NCBI GenBank assembly: GCA_907165065.1 | Contig: OU015523.1 | Span: 17,545,834-17,609,833, forward strand | Length of the DNA stretch: 64,000 nt | Source: Caprimulgus europaeus | Taxonomy: Eukaryota; Chordata; Aves; Caprimulgiformes; Caprimulgidae | Direction of reading: 5' to 3' | Shown: positions 25,203-36,832 of the stretch, one piece after another | Layout: the number at the start of each line of letters is the position of its first letter | Numbering within the stretch: the first letter of the stretch is position 1 | Made by a program: the position numbers and the translations under genes | Notes under the pieces: model-generated | The model's database searches: none | The model's input: only the letters and a program-made list of their open reading frames with translations | What the model was told of the DNA's origin: nothing

Positions 25203-25206
25203 CTTA
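25195..25206 (-). promoter_or_regulatory. RABL3: YY1 / TISU-like element at the RABL3 start codon
   Basis: The minus strand reads TAAGATGGCGGC over the ATG. It matches the TISU consensus (SAASATGGCGGC) except for T at the first position, and it contains the YY1 core AAGATGGCGGC. In genes with this element, transcription starts a few to about 30 bases upstream, giving a very short 5' leader. Confidence 0.65.
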
Positions 25207-25536
25207 CTCTCCCTAGCAACAACGCCGCACACCCACTCCCGGCGCGGCCAATCGCAGCGCACGCTCCTCCCGCTTCTCTCGGCCCATTGGCTGTCCGCTC
25301 GACAACCGGCGCAGCTTTCACTCCTGATTGGTTTAACGTCATGTGAAGGCGAGGACGCCGTGGGCCCTATGTGGACGCCATTGGTTCGTTGTCATGTCGC
25401 TCAGCGCTCAGACACCCAGCGAGTGCGGGGCACGGAGGGGGCGGTACCGCGCATGCGTGACGTGCCGTTAGACAAGGCGCCGGCGCGCCGGTGACGCCCG
25501 AGTCGTGCGCGGGTCTGACGTGCCCTCGCGGAGCCG

Positions 25537-25543
25537 CCGGAAG
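25537..25543 (+). promoter_or_regulatory. GTF2E1: ETS-like motif at GTF2E1 exon 1
   Basis: CCGGAAG, about 40 bases before the exon 1 donor. This motif is common at TATA-less start sites of housekeeping genes and may mark the GTF2E1 start region. Confidence 0.45.
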
Positions 25544-25544
25544 C

Positions 25545-25580
25545 GCCGGGCGGAGCGGGCAGAGCTGGGAGCGGCGGCAG
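25545..25580 (+). other. GTF2E1: Probable GTF2E1 non-coding exon 1 (3' part)
   Basis: The donor-like junction gcggcag|gtcagt puts the exon end at 25,580. The TFIIE alpha start codon lies 10.7 kb downstream in an exon with its own acceptor, so a 5' untranslated exon must lie upstream, and the CpG island is the natural place. The 5' boundary given is arbitrary. A transcript is needed to fix the start and confirm the donor. Confidence 0.55.
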
Positions 25581-26236
25581 GTCAGTGCCGGCCCCGCCGA
25601 GCGGCCGCCCCGCAGCGCCCCGCAGCCAGCGAGCGGCTCTGCCGGGCGGGGACTCACGCGGTGCCGCCAGGGGAAAGGGCCGGGCACCCCCTCCCCGGCT
25701 CCGCCTCCCCCGGGCCACTCCGCGGCGGGTACCTGCGGCCCGTGGAGGGCCCCGGCCCCGCGCTCCGACCCCGCAGCTGTTGTGGGTGCTGCTGGCGGGG
25801 CTCCCTGCGGCCCGTACCTTGTCCAGCTGGGCCGCTGCCCTGGGGCCCGGCTTCGCCCGGGGCTGGGAGCCGCCATGTGCCTCTGGCCGTGTGCTGTGGG
25901 GGATCTGGTGGGGCTGCTGCAGGAGGTGGTGCTGAGCCCTCGGGTCTCTTGTCCCACAGGAGCCTGCGCCATTGGGTGTTTAAGACCCAGCACATGGAAG
26001 CGGGCAGGGAGTAGAACGCCGTGCAGAGGGCCTCAGGGGTTCTCTCCGTGTCTGAGCTTTGGAGCTCAGTCTGCTGCTCTGTCCCGGGAGTCTGTGCCGT
26101 TTGTTGTTTGAAGGGAGCTGCACAGTTATGGGAAACTGAGGAGGAATTGATGCTGTGACAAATTCAGGGTGCAGTGAAATGAGCTGGATGTATCAAGTCA
26201 ACAGCCTGCTGTTGTCCCAATGGCCATCTTTAAGCT

Positions 26237-26457
26237 TGTTAAGATATGAGGAAGAAATTCTTCCCTGTGAGGGTGGTGAGACACTGGCACAGGTTGCCCA
26301 GAGAAGCTGTGGCTGCCCCCTCCCTGGCAGTGTTCAAGGCCAGGTTGGATGAACCTTTGAGCAACCTGGTCTAGTGGAAGGTGTCCCTGCTCATGGCAGG
26401 GGGTTTGGAACTGGATGGTCTTTAAGGTGCTTTCCAACTGAGACCATCCTATAATTC
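26237..26457 (+). repeat. CR1 LINE 3' end
   Basis: A 220-base CR1 3' segment. It starts at aagatatgaggaagaaattc, includes gcacaggttgcccagagaag and ends with tgctttccaactgagaccatcctataattc. The tail is more diverged than in the 4,136 copy. Confidence 0.9.
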
Positions 26458-28319
26458 ATTTCTTTGTGGCATGTTTGGTCATTGGCTGAGCCCCTACAGT
26501 GAAACCATTCAGTTCTCCAGGTTCTTTTCGTGTGCCAGTTTTCTTCTGGCTTAACAAGCTTCCTGGTTCCCTGAGAAGCAGGTGAACATCACATCTCCTA
26601 ACGGCACTACGCTGTTAAATGGGTTCAGTTGTCAGACTTGTATCATTACAAGTGGCTCAGAATGAATCAGAAAGATCGGCATTCTGAAAAGAGTGTTCAA
26701 GAGTGCTCAGTCAAGGTACATTTTCATGAAATACAGGTGGTTTGATTTTTTCAGCCATGAAAGGTCAAGTTTCTTCTTTCATCTCTTGCCCTGCACTGGC
26801 ATACTCTCACGTCTGTTGGTTGTTACTCATCAGACTCTTCCACCAACTGATTAAACGGTTGAAAAACCTAGTAAAAGGGAAAAAAAAAAAAAAGGTATTT
26901 TTTCTGCCTTTTAATGATGCACATTGGTGCATAGGAAGGTCTTGTGAGTGCCAGAGCTGGCATGGAAGAGGGCAGAGCCATGTGCTTGAGAGAGGAGCAA
27001 ATCCCCTTCTGGCAGCAGTAAGGGATGATGGGAGTTTCATTCCTACCTTCCACTTCCTTTAAAATACTATTTACAACTTGCTTTCACACAAGATGCTTTA
27101 GGAAATTCTTCTCAACAGGAAACTACATGAATTAAAACTGACCTGGTATCTTCTTATTTAATTTATCTCTGTTGTTTATGTCCGCAGTATATACACTTGT
27201 TTGCTACACCCTGATGAACTGAAACTTCTGAAGCTAATATTTTCAGGAATCTTTGTCTTTCTTCTTTCTGGTCAGTTGATACCACTCACATCATCTCTCG
27301 TGATGAGAAGTGTGGTGTTGCAGGTCTTGTGGAATTCAGGATATGACAAACAATTACTGTTTTCTTCCTGTCAGAACCTTAAGAAGGAATGCTGGGGTGA
27401 AGCCCGCTGTACTTCAGTGCAATCATGACTTCTTATGCTTGATATTTGTGAGAAATGCCCTTATTTTTTTTCCTTTTAAAAAAACCCCTAAGACCTTACA
27501 GCTTCATTATGTCAGGGACAATGCTGAGATGTCTTCAGAATAACAGATGTTGTTCTGCTGGCACATGTTCAAATCAGAGTGTAAATTCTAAGATTTTCTG
27601 ATGTCCATAGTTAAAATGTTCTAATGGCTTCACGTTACAATTGAGTCAACTGAACATCTTTGCCACCATGTGGGGAAACCTCACTCTTCTACACCTCTAG
27701 CCATACTTTTTTCCACTCTGCTTTGTTTAAGTTCTCGTCTGGTGACATAAATGATTCAGTTCTTGAACTTTCCCCCCTTGCCCTCCCTCTAAAATACCCT
27801 ACTGTTTTGGGTATTTTTGTTTTTCACTCTTTATCAACTTGATGCACCTTGCTACATAAATAGGCAACAGTTAAAATTAGCACAGAATGGTGGGGGTTGT
27901 GGCTGAAGGCTGGGAAGGAAAAGAAAGACTTCTTTGTGGGAGGGAGGGTGGATATAATTTGATTTAAACTGTGACAGGAAACTGTACCTTCACTATTCTA
28001 GCCACTAAGTTTGGCTATCCAGATTTATAGTGTGCTCCATTTTTTTTTTTACAGCTACAACTGTAAAGACTTTGTTAATGATAATGTGCATTTGAAGTAC
28101 TTCTGAATATTACATCAGTTTGTATACATGCATACATAGGTTTGTATACATAGGTAGTTCTTTAATTTACTGATACCTTGCTATTGTTTATGTCAGGTTT
28201 AGATTATGAGTGGGATTGAGAATTACATCCTGAGCCTGCATTGTTCAGTTACTGCCTTACATGGCCAGATCTTGTGGCTTTGTCTTATGTGGTTCCATAT
28301 ATTTTTACTTGTGAAATTG

Positions 28320-29069
28320 CAGAATCACAGAGTGGTAGAGGTTGGAAGGGACCTCTGAAGGTCATCTAGTTCAACCACCCTGCTCAAGCAGGGGCTCCTA
28401 GAGCACATGGACCAGGATTTTGTCCAGATGGTTTTTTAATATCTCCAGGGAGGAAGATTCCACAACCTCCCTGGGCAACCTGTTCCAGTGCCCAGTCACC
28501 CTCACAGTAAAGAAGTTCTTCCTGATGTTCAGATGGAACTTCCTATGCTGCAGTTTATGCCCATTGCCTCTTGTCCTATTGTTGGGTGCCAATGAGAAGA
28601 GTCTGGCCCCATCCTGTAGACACTCTCCCTTCAGATACTTATAAACATTAATCAGATCCCCTCTGAGTCGTCTTTTCTCCAGGCTGAACAGGCCCAGCTC
28701 CCTCAGCCTTTCCTCATATGAAAGATGCTCCAGTCCTTTAATCATCTTAGTCACCTTTCGCTGGACATGCTCCAGGAGTTCCATGTCCTTCCTGTACTGG
28801 GGAGCCCAGAACTGGACACAATACTCCAGGTGGGGCCTCACCAGGGCTGAGCAGAGGTGAGGGATTACCTCTCTCCACTTACAGGCAACACTCTTCCTAA
28901 TACAGCCCAGGATACTGTTGGCCTTCCTGGCCACAAGAGCACACTGCTGGCTCATATGTAACTTGTTGTCCACCAGGACTCCCAGGTCCTTCTCTGCAGG
29001 GCTGCTTTCCAGGAGGTCAGCCCCCAACCTGTGCTGGTGCCTGGGGTTATTCTTTCCCATATGCAGGAC
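28320..29069 (-). repeat. CR1 LINE, 3' half of a split copy
   Basis: A minus-oriented CR1 whose 3' end faces low coordinates (agaatcacagagtggtagag). An open frame of over 200 codons encodes the ORF2 C-terminal region, including [31 protein letters not shown] and the [13 protein letters not shown] stretch. It is interrupted at 29,069 by an LTR-like insertion and continues at 29,468. The intact frame suggests a relatively recent insertion. Confidence 0.94.
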
Positions 29070-29173
29070 GCTGCTGAGAGGGAACACCCATGGACTCCAC
29101 ACATGATTCAATGTGAATTCTACTGGAGACCTTTATTATTGGTTACATGATCACTTGTATACTCTGAAGCTGC

Positions 29174-29233
<60 letters not shown>

Positions 29234-29467
29234 CTCTTCATTGGCTAAAAGCTACTGTTCACACGCCTGGTTACAATACTTGATTGGATAAATCCACCTG
29301 CTCATGAGGCATTCTTTTTACTTCTGAATAGTTACATAAGAAGTTTCTTATCTTGTTTTTCTTGCATTCTTTCTCATGAATCTTATTCTCTTGTATTTTT
29401 TCACACAAAGTCAGGACTTAATTGCTCAAGGCGAAGCTGCTTGCAGCTTCGGCTCTTAAAGCGCCAA
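29070..29467 (-). mobile_element. LTR-like insertion inside the CR1, with CA microsatellite
   Basis: A 398-base insert precisely splits the CR1. The six bases caggac lie at both borders (29,064-29,069 and 29,468-29,473), as for a 6-base target duplication. Read on the minus strand, it has a CCAAT box before the GT repeat and AATAAA near its end, the order expected of an LTR. The outermost TG/CA ends are offset by one or two bases from the duplication. No coding capacity was seen. Family not assigned. Confidence 0.62.
29175..29231 (+). repeat. (CA)n microsatellite
   Basis: About 28 uninterrupted CA units on the plus strand, within the LTR-like insert. Such a pure and long run is likely to vary in length between individuals. 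Confidence 0.95.
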
Positions 29468-30005
29468 CAGGACCCTGCACTTTCCCTTGTTGAACCTCAT
29501 GAGGTTCCTCTCTGCCCATCTCTCCAGCCTGTTGAGGGAGAGAGCAGCCGTCTGGCATATCTGACACTCCTCCCAGTTCAGTATCATCAGCAGATTTGCT
29601 GAGGAGGCACTCTGTTCCTTCATCTCAGTCACTGGTGAATAGGCTGAACAACACTGGACCCAGTATTGATCCCTGGGGGACACCACTACGTACAGGCCTC
29701 CAGCTTGATTCCACACCACCAGTGACAACCCTCTGAGTTCTGCCATTCAGCCAGTTCTCGATCCACCTCACCATCCAGTCATCAAGTCCACACTTCTTGA
29801 GTTTACCAACGAGGATGTCATGGAAGATGTTACCAAAAGCCTTGCTCAGGTCCAAGTATTCAACATCCACTGCCCTCCCTTTGTCTGTCCAGGCAGTTGT
29901 CCTGTCATAGAAGGCAATCAGGTTAATTAAGCATGATTTCCCTTTGGTGAATCCATGCTGACTACCCCTGATGACCTTCTTGTCTTTCACATGCTTAGAG
30001 ATGGG
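29468..30005 (-). repeat. CR1 LINE, reverse-transcriptase half of the split copy
   Basis: Continues the CR1 split at 29,069. The minus strand encodes RT motifs [32 protein letters not shown] and [17 protein letters not shown]. The catalytic box region reads SADDTEL in a shifted frame, so the enzyme is broken by at least one frameshift. The copy stops near 30,005, so the endonuclease and ORF1 regions are absent (5' truncation). Confidence 0.93.
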
Positions 30006-33000
30006 CCCCTAATTTCAGACAGGCCCTTCAGCCTTTCTGTGTGCAGCTGCTGCACAAGTTTTAATCTTTAGTGAAGAAAACCCTTTGATACCTGTGCCCT
30101 TTTGGTTTTGGTTTATGGAATGCCAACAAGAAGGTAGGATTTGAGTGAAAGCAGATTGTTCATTCCTCCTTTAATACTTTGGGGCAGCTCTTGCAATGAA
30201 AATACATGATTTCTCATCACAGTGTCATGCAGGAGGAAGGCTGAGCAGCAGTGTTCCTGAAGTCTCCATGGAATGGAATTCAGTAAGCTTTTGATGAAAT
30301 GCCAGAAGACTTGGGGTTTGCAACTGATGTGGGTAATAGGGACATGCACAGATCATCCACTTGCTACAGAGAAAAGTGGAAAAAAGCAGACTTGAAAATG
30401 GAAAATTCTGTGCCATTTTCTGGACAAATAGTGTCTGTGGTTACATTGTACAGATGTTTAAAATCTTGATGGCATGCTTTCCCACTGTACTTCTGAAATT
30501 TGTGCCTTCCTTCCCTGGGCTCAGGAAGATGCAGGATAGAGGATGGCTCCTCTCATCTTAATCTCATCATTTTTTGGAAGACAGAATTTTAAATTTTCTT
30601 AGGGTGAGAGACTACAAAACTAAGATCTGGTGTTTGCAAGTGACTGCTGCTATGGGATATGGTATACACTGGCTCCTGGGAGCCTGCTGTACTTGCCATG
30701 TTTGCAGGTGAGGGACTCTCTCCTAATCTGATTTTGATTTTTCCTGAAGAAACTGTCAGTGGTGTAAGCAAGTAAATTTTTTGGCCTTTTTTTAAAAAAA
30801 AGAAAAAATCTTATGGCAGAAGCCTGCAGAAATGATTTTGAAATGAATCAGCAAAACCTGGTCTCAAAGATGTAGTGAAAAAGAATGCTAACAACTTAAA
30901 TTAGATGTGGGGGAAAACAGGAAACACCTTTCCAAGTGTTAACAGTATGTCTGATAGACCTAGATTTGCAGCCAGCCCTGCCACTCCAGGTTTTCCTCCA
31001 AAAGAGGTGTGGGGTGTTATAATGGGTTTGTGTACTGAAATGAGTCTGAAGAGCTGTCTGCTTCCATTTTCAAGATCCTGCTTTAAAATATTTACCTTGT
31101 CAAATATATGAACAGTGAGACTTCATTAAATTTTTTGAGGTGGAATTAATATAAGCCTCAAAGTTATGTTAAAACAAGGTGATGTTAATTTGCTGTATTG
31201 GATAAAAATTCAGGTTAATTCACTGACTGATGTTTTTGTAACTCATAGTTCTAGTTTCATCTACAATGTGGCTTCTAGGTGTCACCTTTTGGGCACTTTT
31301 TGTGTCAGCTTTGGTCGGGAGAAGCAGGAGGAAGAATAGATCCAACATCCTTAGCACAATTCCTGTTCCAAATTGCAAAAGAATCCTTAAAATCTTTGTA
31401 CATAGGTTCAGTTGCTTCAGTGTTGTGTTGGGGAAGTCCTGACCAGTGGAGATGTTTGCTCAGTTGAATTCCTGGCTTCCATGTGGTCTTTGATTCCATC
31501 ATACTGAATGTTTTTTGTGGTCACTTGCTCTCCTCTCTACTTCCTTTCTGACATCTCTAGGTATGCTCAAGACCTGTGCCTCATGCATTTTGCTCAGCCT
31601 AACGTATGATCTCCATTTCACAGACTGGACCCTGAGTTTCTTCACCCAGCAGATCTGACTGTATTGTGTAACTGTAGATCTTTCTGCCCAGTGTTGTCTT
31701 TTATAGCCATGTCAATATTTATTCTTACATTTGGAACAATTTTGTTAAAAAAACAAATGCATGTTTAGGTTTGCTGTCCTACTGTGATAACATGGGCAGA
31801 TCTACTTCCCTCCTATACCCATAAGGGTGAATTGTATTCGTGTAATTACCCAGAACAATTCCCCAACAGCTGTCTCTTTTAATAAAGCCCATGTTTACAT
31901 TTTGAAACTTTTATTTTGGGTGTTTCTGGATATCATCCTATCCAGTGTCCTTTATTACTGGTGCTGTAGGTGCTTACTGTGTAGTGGTTCATTTTGGCCA
32001 TTCTTTTCCACCCCCCCTCCCCTGACAGTGTCCCTTAATGTTCATACATTATTAACTTCAGTGCAGACGTTATTAGGAAACAGATGCACGTCCATTAAAA
32101 CCTTGTTAGGAGATGTTATCATATTTCTTTGCACACGTAATTAATTCAGGCTTGACTTACTGCTTCGATGGAAGGTGAAATCGCTGCTCAAGGATGCAAT
32201 GCTCAAGTCCCCTGCTTTTGAATTTTAAACGGATGTTCTTGTGGTACTGGGTTACAACTTGTGAGCTGGATCACTGTCTGTCTTGCCCAGTGAGCTGTGG
32301 TATGGATTTGCTGCTCATGCTGTAGCCTGGGATTCTTTGTGGGCCAGATGTCAGCTTCTCCTAGAGAAACATTTTGTTAGGCCTAGCCTAGTGAGTTCTG
32401 GCAGTGGTACATGCTCGCTCTTCTGCCATCATCCTCTGTCATGTAGTTTATGTGAGAACATGTTTATCGAGAGTGGTGTTGTAAAATACGTCCTTCATCC
32501 AACCACACAGACCTTGCTCAAGCCCTTGCCCTTGATCAGTTTGGCATTAGGCTTCAGTGTAATATAAAATCTGGTGTTTGCTGAACACGAGTCCATGCTC
32601 ATTTCTAGAGCTAAGTTAGTGGTGTTCAGCATTGTTGTCTCCCGTGTAGCAAAGCTTGACAAGGGTTTTCTGATAAGCAAACAGATCAGTTCTTTGGTGG
32701 CATGATTTCTTTTTTTTTTCTTTTTTTTTCCCTTCCTTAAAGCTGATACTAGTCAGTTGGTTGTCTCACCCAAAAGCTGTTGTCCACAGGATTTAGAATT
32801 TTGTCTGTGTTAATCAACTTTTTGAAGTGGAGGTTAATGGGAAAGAATGGTTTGTGGTGTTTTCAGAATGCTTGTATTTCCATATATCCATGCCTGGAAG
32901 AAAACCAGTGTTACACTTGAAATGCCCACTATTGCCTGAGGACATAGAAGATTTGGACATCACTAAAAATCTCAGTAGAAGAGAAGAAATAATTGTGTAA

Positions 33001-34356
33001 AAACTCCTGGTCCCTCTAGATGAAAAAAAGTATTTTCTAGTGATTGACACTAAGAAATATTATTAAAACTCTTAAAAATTGCTGGAAACCAAGAGAAAAG
33101 TACATACTCTTAGAAGTGGTTTTATTTATTGGTCCCTGGTATGTCTCAGTTTAAGCTGTTTGAGTGCACTCTTTGGAAAATTGTACCTTAAGCCTACTTT
33201 GAGAGTGGCTGTAGAAATCTGCTGCTGTCTTATCAATGAGATTCCTGCAGAGAACATGCTTTCCATCAGCTCTCAGATGAGCTATCCAGAGTGAGGTGTG
33301 CTTATTTAAAAACACTTTTCTCCTTTTTTTTGTTACAACTGTTGTTCTGAAGGTCACTGTTCCTACTGAAGATTGCGTTGCCAAGTTTTTTCTGCAAGGA
33401 ATTTTTAGGGGCAGTGAATTGGTGAGAAGTTTTGTTTGTTTCCGAGATCAGCACTTTAAAACTTTTAACTTTTGAAGTTTGACTTTTACAACCTCTTCTG
33501 GGGTGCTAGGTTTTATTTAAAATGGATCTTTACATTAATGTTACTATGCTTAAACTCTGAAAAAGATTTAATCAATTTGAATAAAGGTTTCTGTCCAGCT
33601 TCTGCACTGACTTGTTCTATAGTATCAGTAGGTTGCTGACAGATTCAGTCAAAAGTAAGATTTATCTTTAAATGACTGAAAGATTGTAAAAACACCAACA
33701 GAATGAAATTGATTTTCAAAGACAATGTCCTGTGAAGGTGTCCAGATTGAGTCCAACATAGAGATTTAAAAATGCCATAAGGCTAACTCATGATGGGGCA
33801 TCCTTCCTTGCTAGTACTTTTACCTTTAGTGCAGAGCTCTGTAAAACTGTCCATTGTGTGAGATAAATTATACACATCTGGCATGCAGAAGAGAACTGAC
33901 TCTAGAAGTACTTGTTTTGTGGCTAATTCATGCTGTGATATACATATTTTAATTGAATTTCCTTGAAGGGAAGCCGGAGCTGGATATCCAAGCATTGTTT
34001 TCTGTAAGCTGTTCTCAGCCTACGTGTCAGCAGTCAACAAATACTGTTCAGTTCATTCCAATTTGAGCACTGTGAATACCATTTTGGCCTAAGTTAGAGA
34101 AAGAGAAAAGCTCAAGCAGAGAAGCATTTTAAAAGAAAAGAATTAAGGTGGTTTTTTTCTTACCCAAAAGGTAGAAAAGACAGGGCAATCTTAATCTATT
34201 TACTGTTAAGCTACACAATGGACAGCCTGATTGCTTTGCAGTTTCACTGGCTCTAACCCTTGGAAGGAACATATGTCCTCAGCTGCAGAAAAGGGTGGGA
34301 GTTCAATGGGTAACATTGCTTAAAGTTTTTTGAGAGGGCAGAGTTTCTCATAAAAA

Positions 34357-34440
34357 ACCCACACAAAACCACCCCCCCACACCCCCCAAAAAAAACCCCA
34401 AAACAACCCACCCAAAACCACCCCCCAAAAAAACCTACCC
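34357..34440. repeat. A/C-rich tract, G-rich on the minus strand
   Basis: Runs of C (3 to 7) alternate with runs of A on the plus strand. On the minus strand this gives several GGG or longer runs spaced by T-rich loops, a composition able to form a G-quadruplex. The open frame across it, rich in Gly, Trp and Phe, is a composition artefact. Confidence 0.85.
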
Positions 34441-36295
34441 AACAGATCATCCAAGCAGGCTGCTGTGATAAATGATCACAGATATCTGAGTACTCTTAGC
34501 TGATGGAAGTGAGTCATCAGCTGCCTGATTAGGTGTAGAGCTTGGTGATTTCAGGGGAATGTTTGTGAGGGGAGTATAGAAAACTTCTGTAATGGTGTTT
34601 GTCAAAAAGGATATTACAGGTTTTATGATGGTGATGAAGAAAATAGGATACCCATCCAGATCCTTTCTTCTACTGTCACTCTCCTCTTTACTCTATTTGA
34701 GACTTGAGTGCTGGGGAGGTACATATACAATGTGTGAAACATCTAATGGAAGTGAAAATTGAGATTGGCAGAGCTTTACTATTTATGATATTAGTTCACA
34801 GATAAAAATTCCTTAGCAATGATGAACAAACAGAAATTAAGGTGTGGGAATTTTCTTCAGCTGAAGGAATCTTTTGCTTAAGAAATAGCTATTCATATCC
34901 TAAACTAGCATAGAAATCTCATTTTAGAAGGCTATTCAGAGTTTTATTTGAAGTTAACTGGAAGTACAACCCCCTGAATGGGTATTTCAAAAGCACCTAT
35001 AATACTATGTGCTTATCTTGAACCTTTCATACATGGAAATCTGAGTGCATTATGAGTGGAAGGGGATTTTTTTTATTGCCTACAGCTGTATAGACTTGAA
35101 AGAGTGGAGGGAAAATGCACAATACCACCTGCAAGATGACAGTAAGTCTTTTCCTCTGTGCCTTATGGAGTTGCTTCCATTTTTCTCTCCACTGGAGAAA
35201 ACTGGCTGCTTCAGAAGAGTCACTGCTGTTAGGTGTCTGCTGTGGTTTGATTTTTGCTTCTGTCTGTGGCAGGGGTGACAATATGCTAAATTCCTTGAAT
35301 TATATGATCCAATATATGATCCTGTATATGTCACAGAAGCATTTAGTTGTCATGACCATTTGTGTAATTTGATTTTAAGGTGAAGAGAAATGAACTGAAA
35401 ATACAGTATTGTTTTGTCACAGACAGTATGGTAAGTCATGATGAGTAACTCAAAGGATACTTCATGGAGTATTTTTTCCTTTTTAAACACATCATGTCTT
35501 CATGTTCACTAAGTCTTGGTTTTTACTTCATTTATTGTGCTATATTATCTGTGGGCTCCTAGCCTGAATGTGAGTCACTTTAAGTGAAGGATCTGTCCTT
35601 TGGAAGGACCTATCTGCTCATGTAAGATCAAGGCTGGAGCAGTCTGTGATGTAGGAGTTGGTAGTGCTAACACTTGTCATGCTGCAGACGCTTGACTAAG
35701 GTCTGTTTATCAGAAAGTAAGGAAAAAAATACCTGTTCTCATTGTGCAGCTGGGAGCTTTTGCTTGAGCACATACCAGTCTGTGCTAGCAAGCTGTCCTC
35801 AGACAGTATCTCTGCCCAGTGATGTCTGAGGAGGAGAAGAAGGCAGTGCTACTTACAGTGTGATCAAGTGACATCAACAGGGGCCATAAGACTACTCCGC
35901 TCTTGGGCTGTTTTAGGACCTTTCAAGCTGTAGCGATTTTCTTCTTCTCCCAAGCTACAAGTCTCAGCTGATCATGAGGCTGTCAGCTGGATCTCAACTT
36001 TCTTATTCCAGCTCTCTTGGCTGTGACTGAGTAGAAATGAAATCTGCTGTATGTTATGGTACCAATTTCTTGTGTGCTTTTTTTGAGTTTTCAATCCCTT
36101 TGTTTTGAATGAGAGGTACCATTTCCTATTTCTACTTCTGTAGCATTGGCATTGTTAACACCTAAGGAGACAGTGAAGGGCTTGGGAAAGAGAAATGGAA
36201 AACACTCCATCCTTTTCTTAGCTCTAAGTGAGATAAATCAAAACTTCTGAAGTCAGAATACTAGCTAAGAATCCATCTGCCTTTTTTCATTGCAG

Positions 36296-36832
<537 letters not shown>

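Larger units (their letters stand above)
24900..25950. promoter_or_regulatory. CpG-island bidirectional promoter, RABL3 / GTF2E1
   Basis: A dense run of CpG and GC-rich sequence in an otherwise AT-rich region. It covers RABL3 exon 1, the 5' flanks of both genes and the probable GTF2E1 exon 1. There is no obvious TATA box. CCAAT-box cores lie at 25,248, 25,286, 25,327 and 25,380, with a GC box at 25,437-25,444 and NRF1-type motifs at 25,103 and about 25,449. Long open frames on both strands here come from high GC content and are not genes. Confidence 0.88.
25581..36295 (+). other. GTF2E1: GTF2E1 intron 1
   Basis: About 10.7 kb between the inferred exon 1 donor and the ttcattgcag acceptor of the first coding exon. 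It contains CR1 copies at 26,237 and 28,320-30,005 (the latter split by an LTR-like insertion), an A run at about 26,880-26,894 and an A/C-rich tract at 34,357-34,440. No nested gene was recognised. The rest is AT-rich unique-looking DNA. Confidence 0.7.

Noticed and set aside
25367-25993. Open frame of 208 codons on the minus strand, and others of up to 206 codons on the plus strand, in the CpG island
   Set aside because: Overlapping frames on both strands are all Pro-, Ala-, Arg- and Gly-rich, and the GC-rich promoter lacks stop codons by composition. No domain, and they conflict with the GTF2E1 exon 1 placement.
28398-29111. Open frame of 237 codons on the minus strand that looks like a real protein
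   Set aside because: It is a real coding sequence of a CR1 retrotransposon (ORF2 C-terminus), not a host gene. The first residues run into the LTR-like insert.
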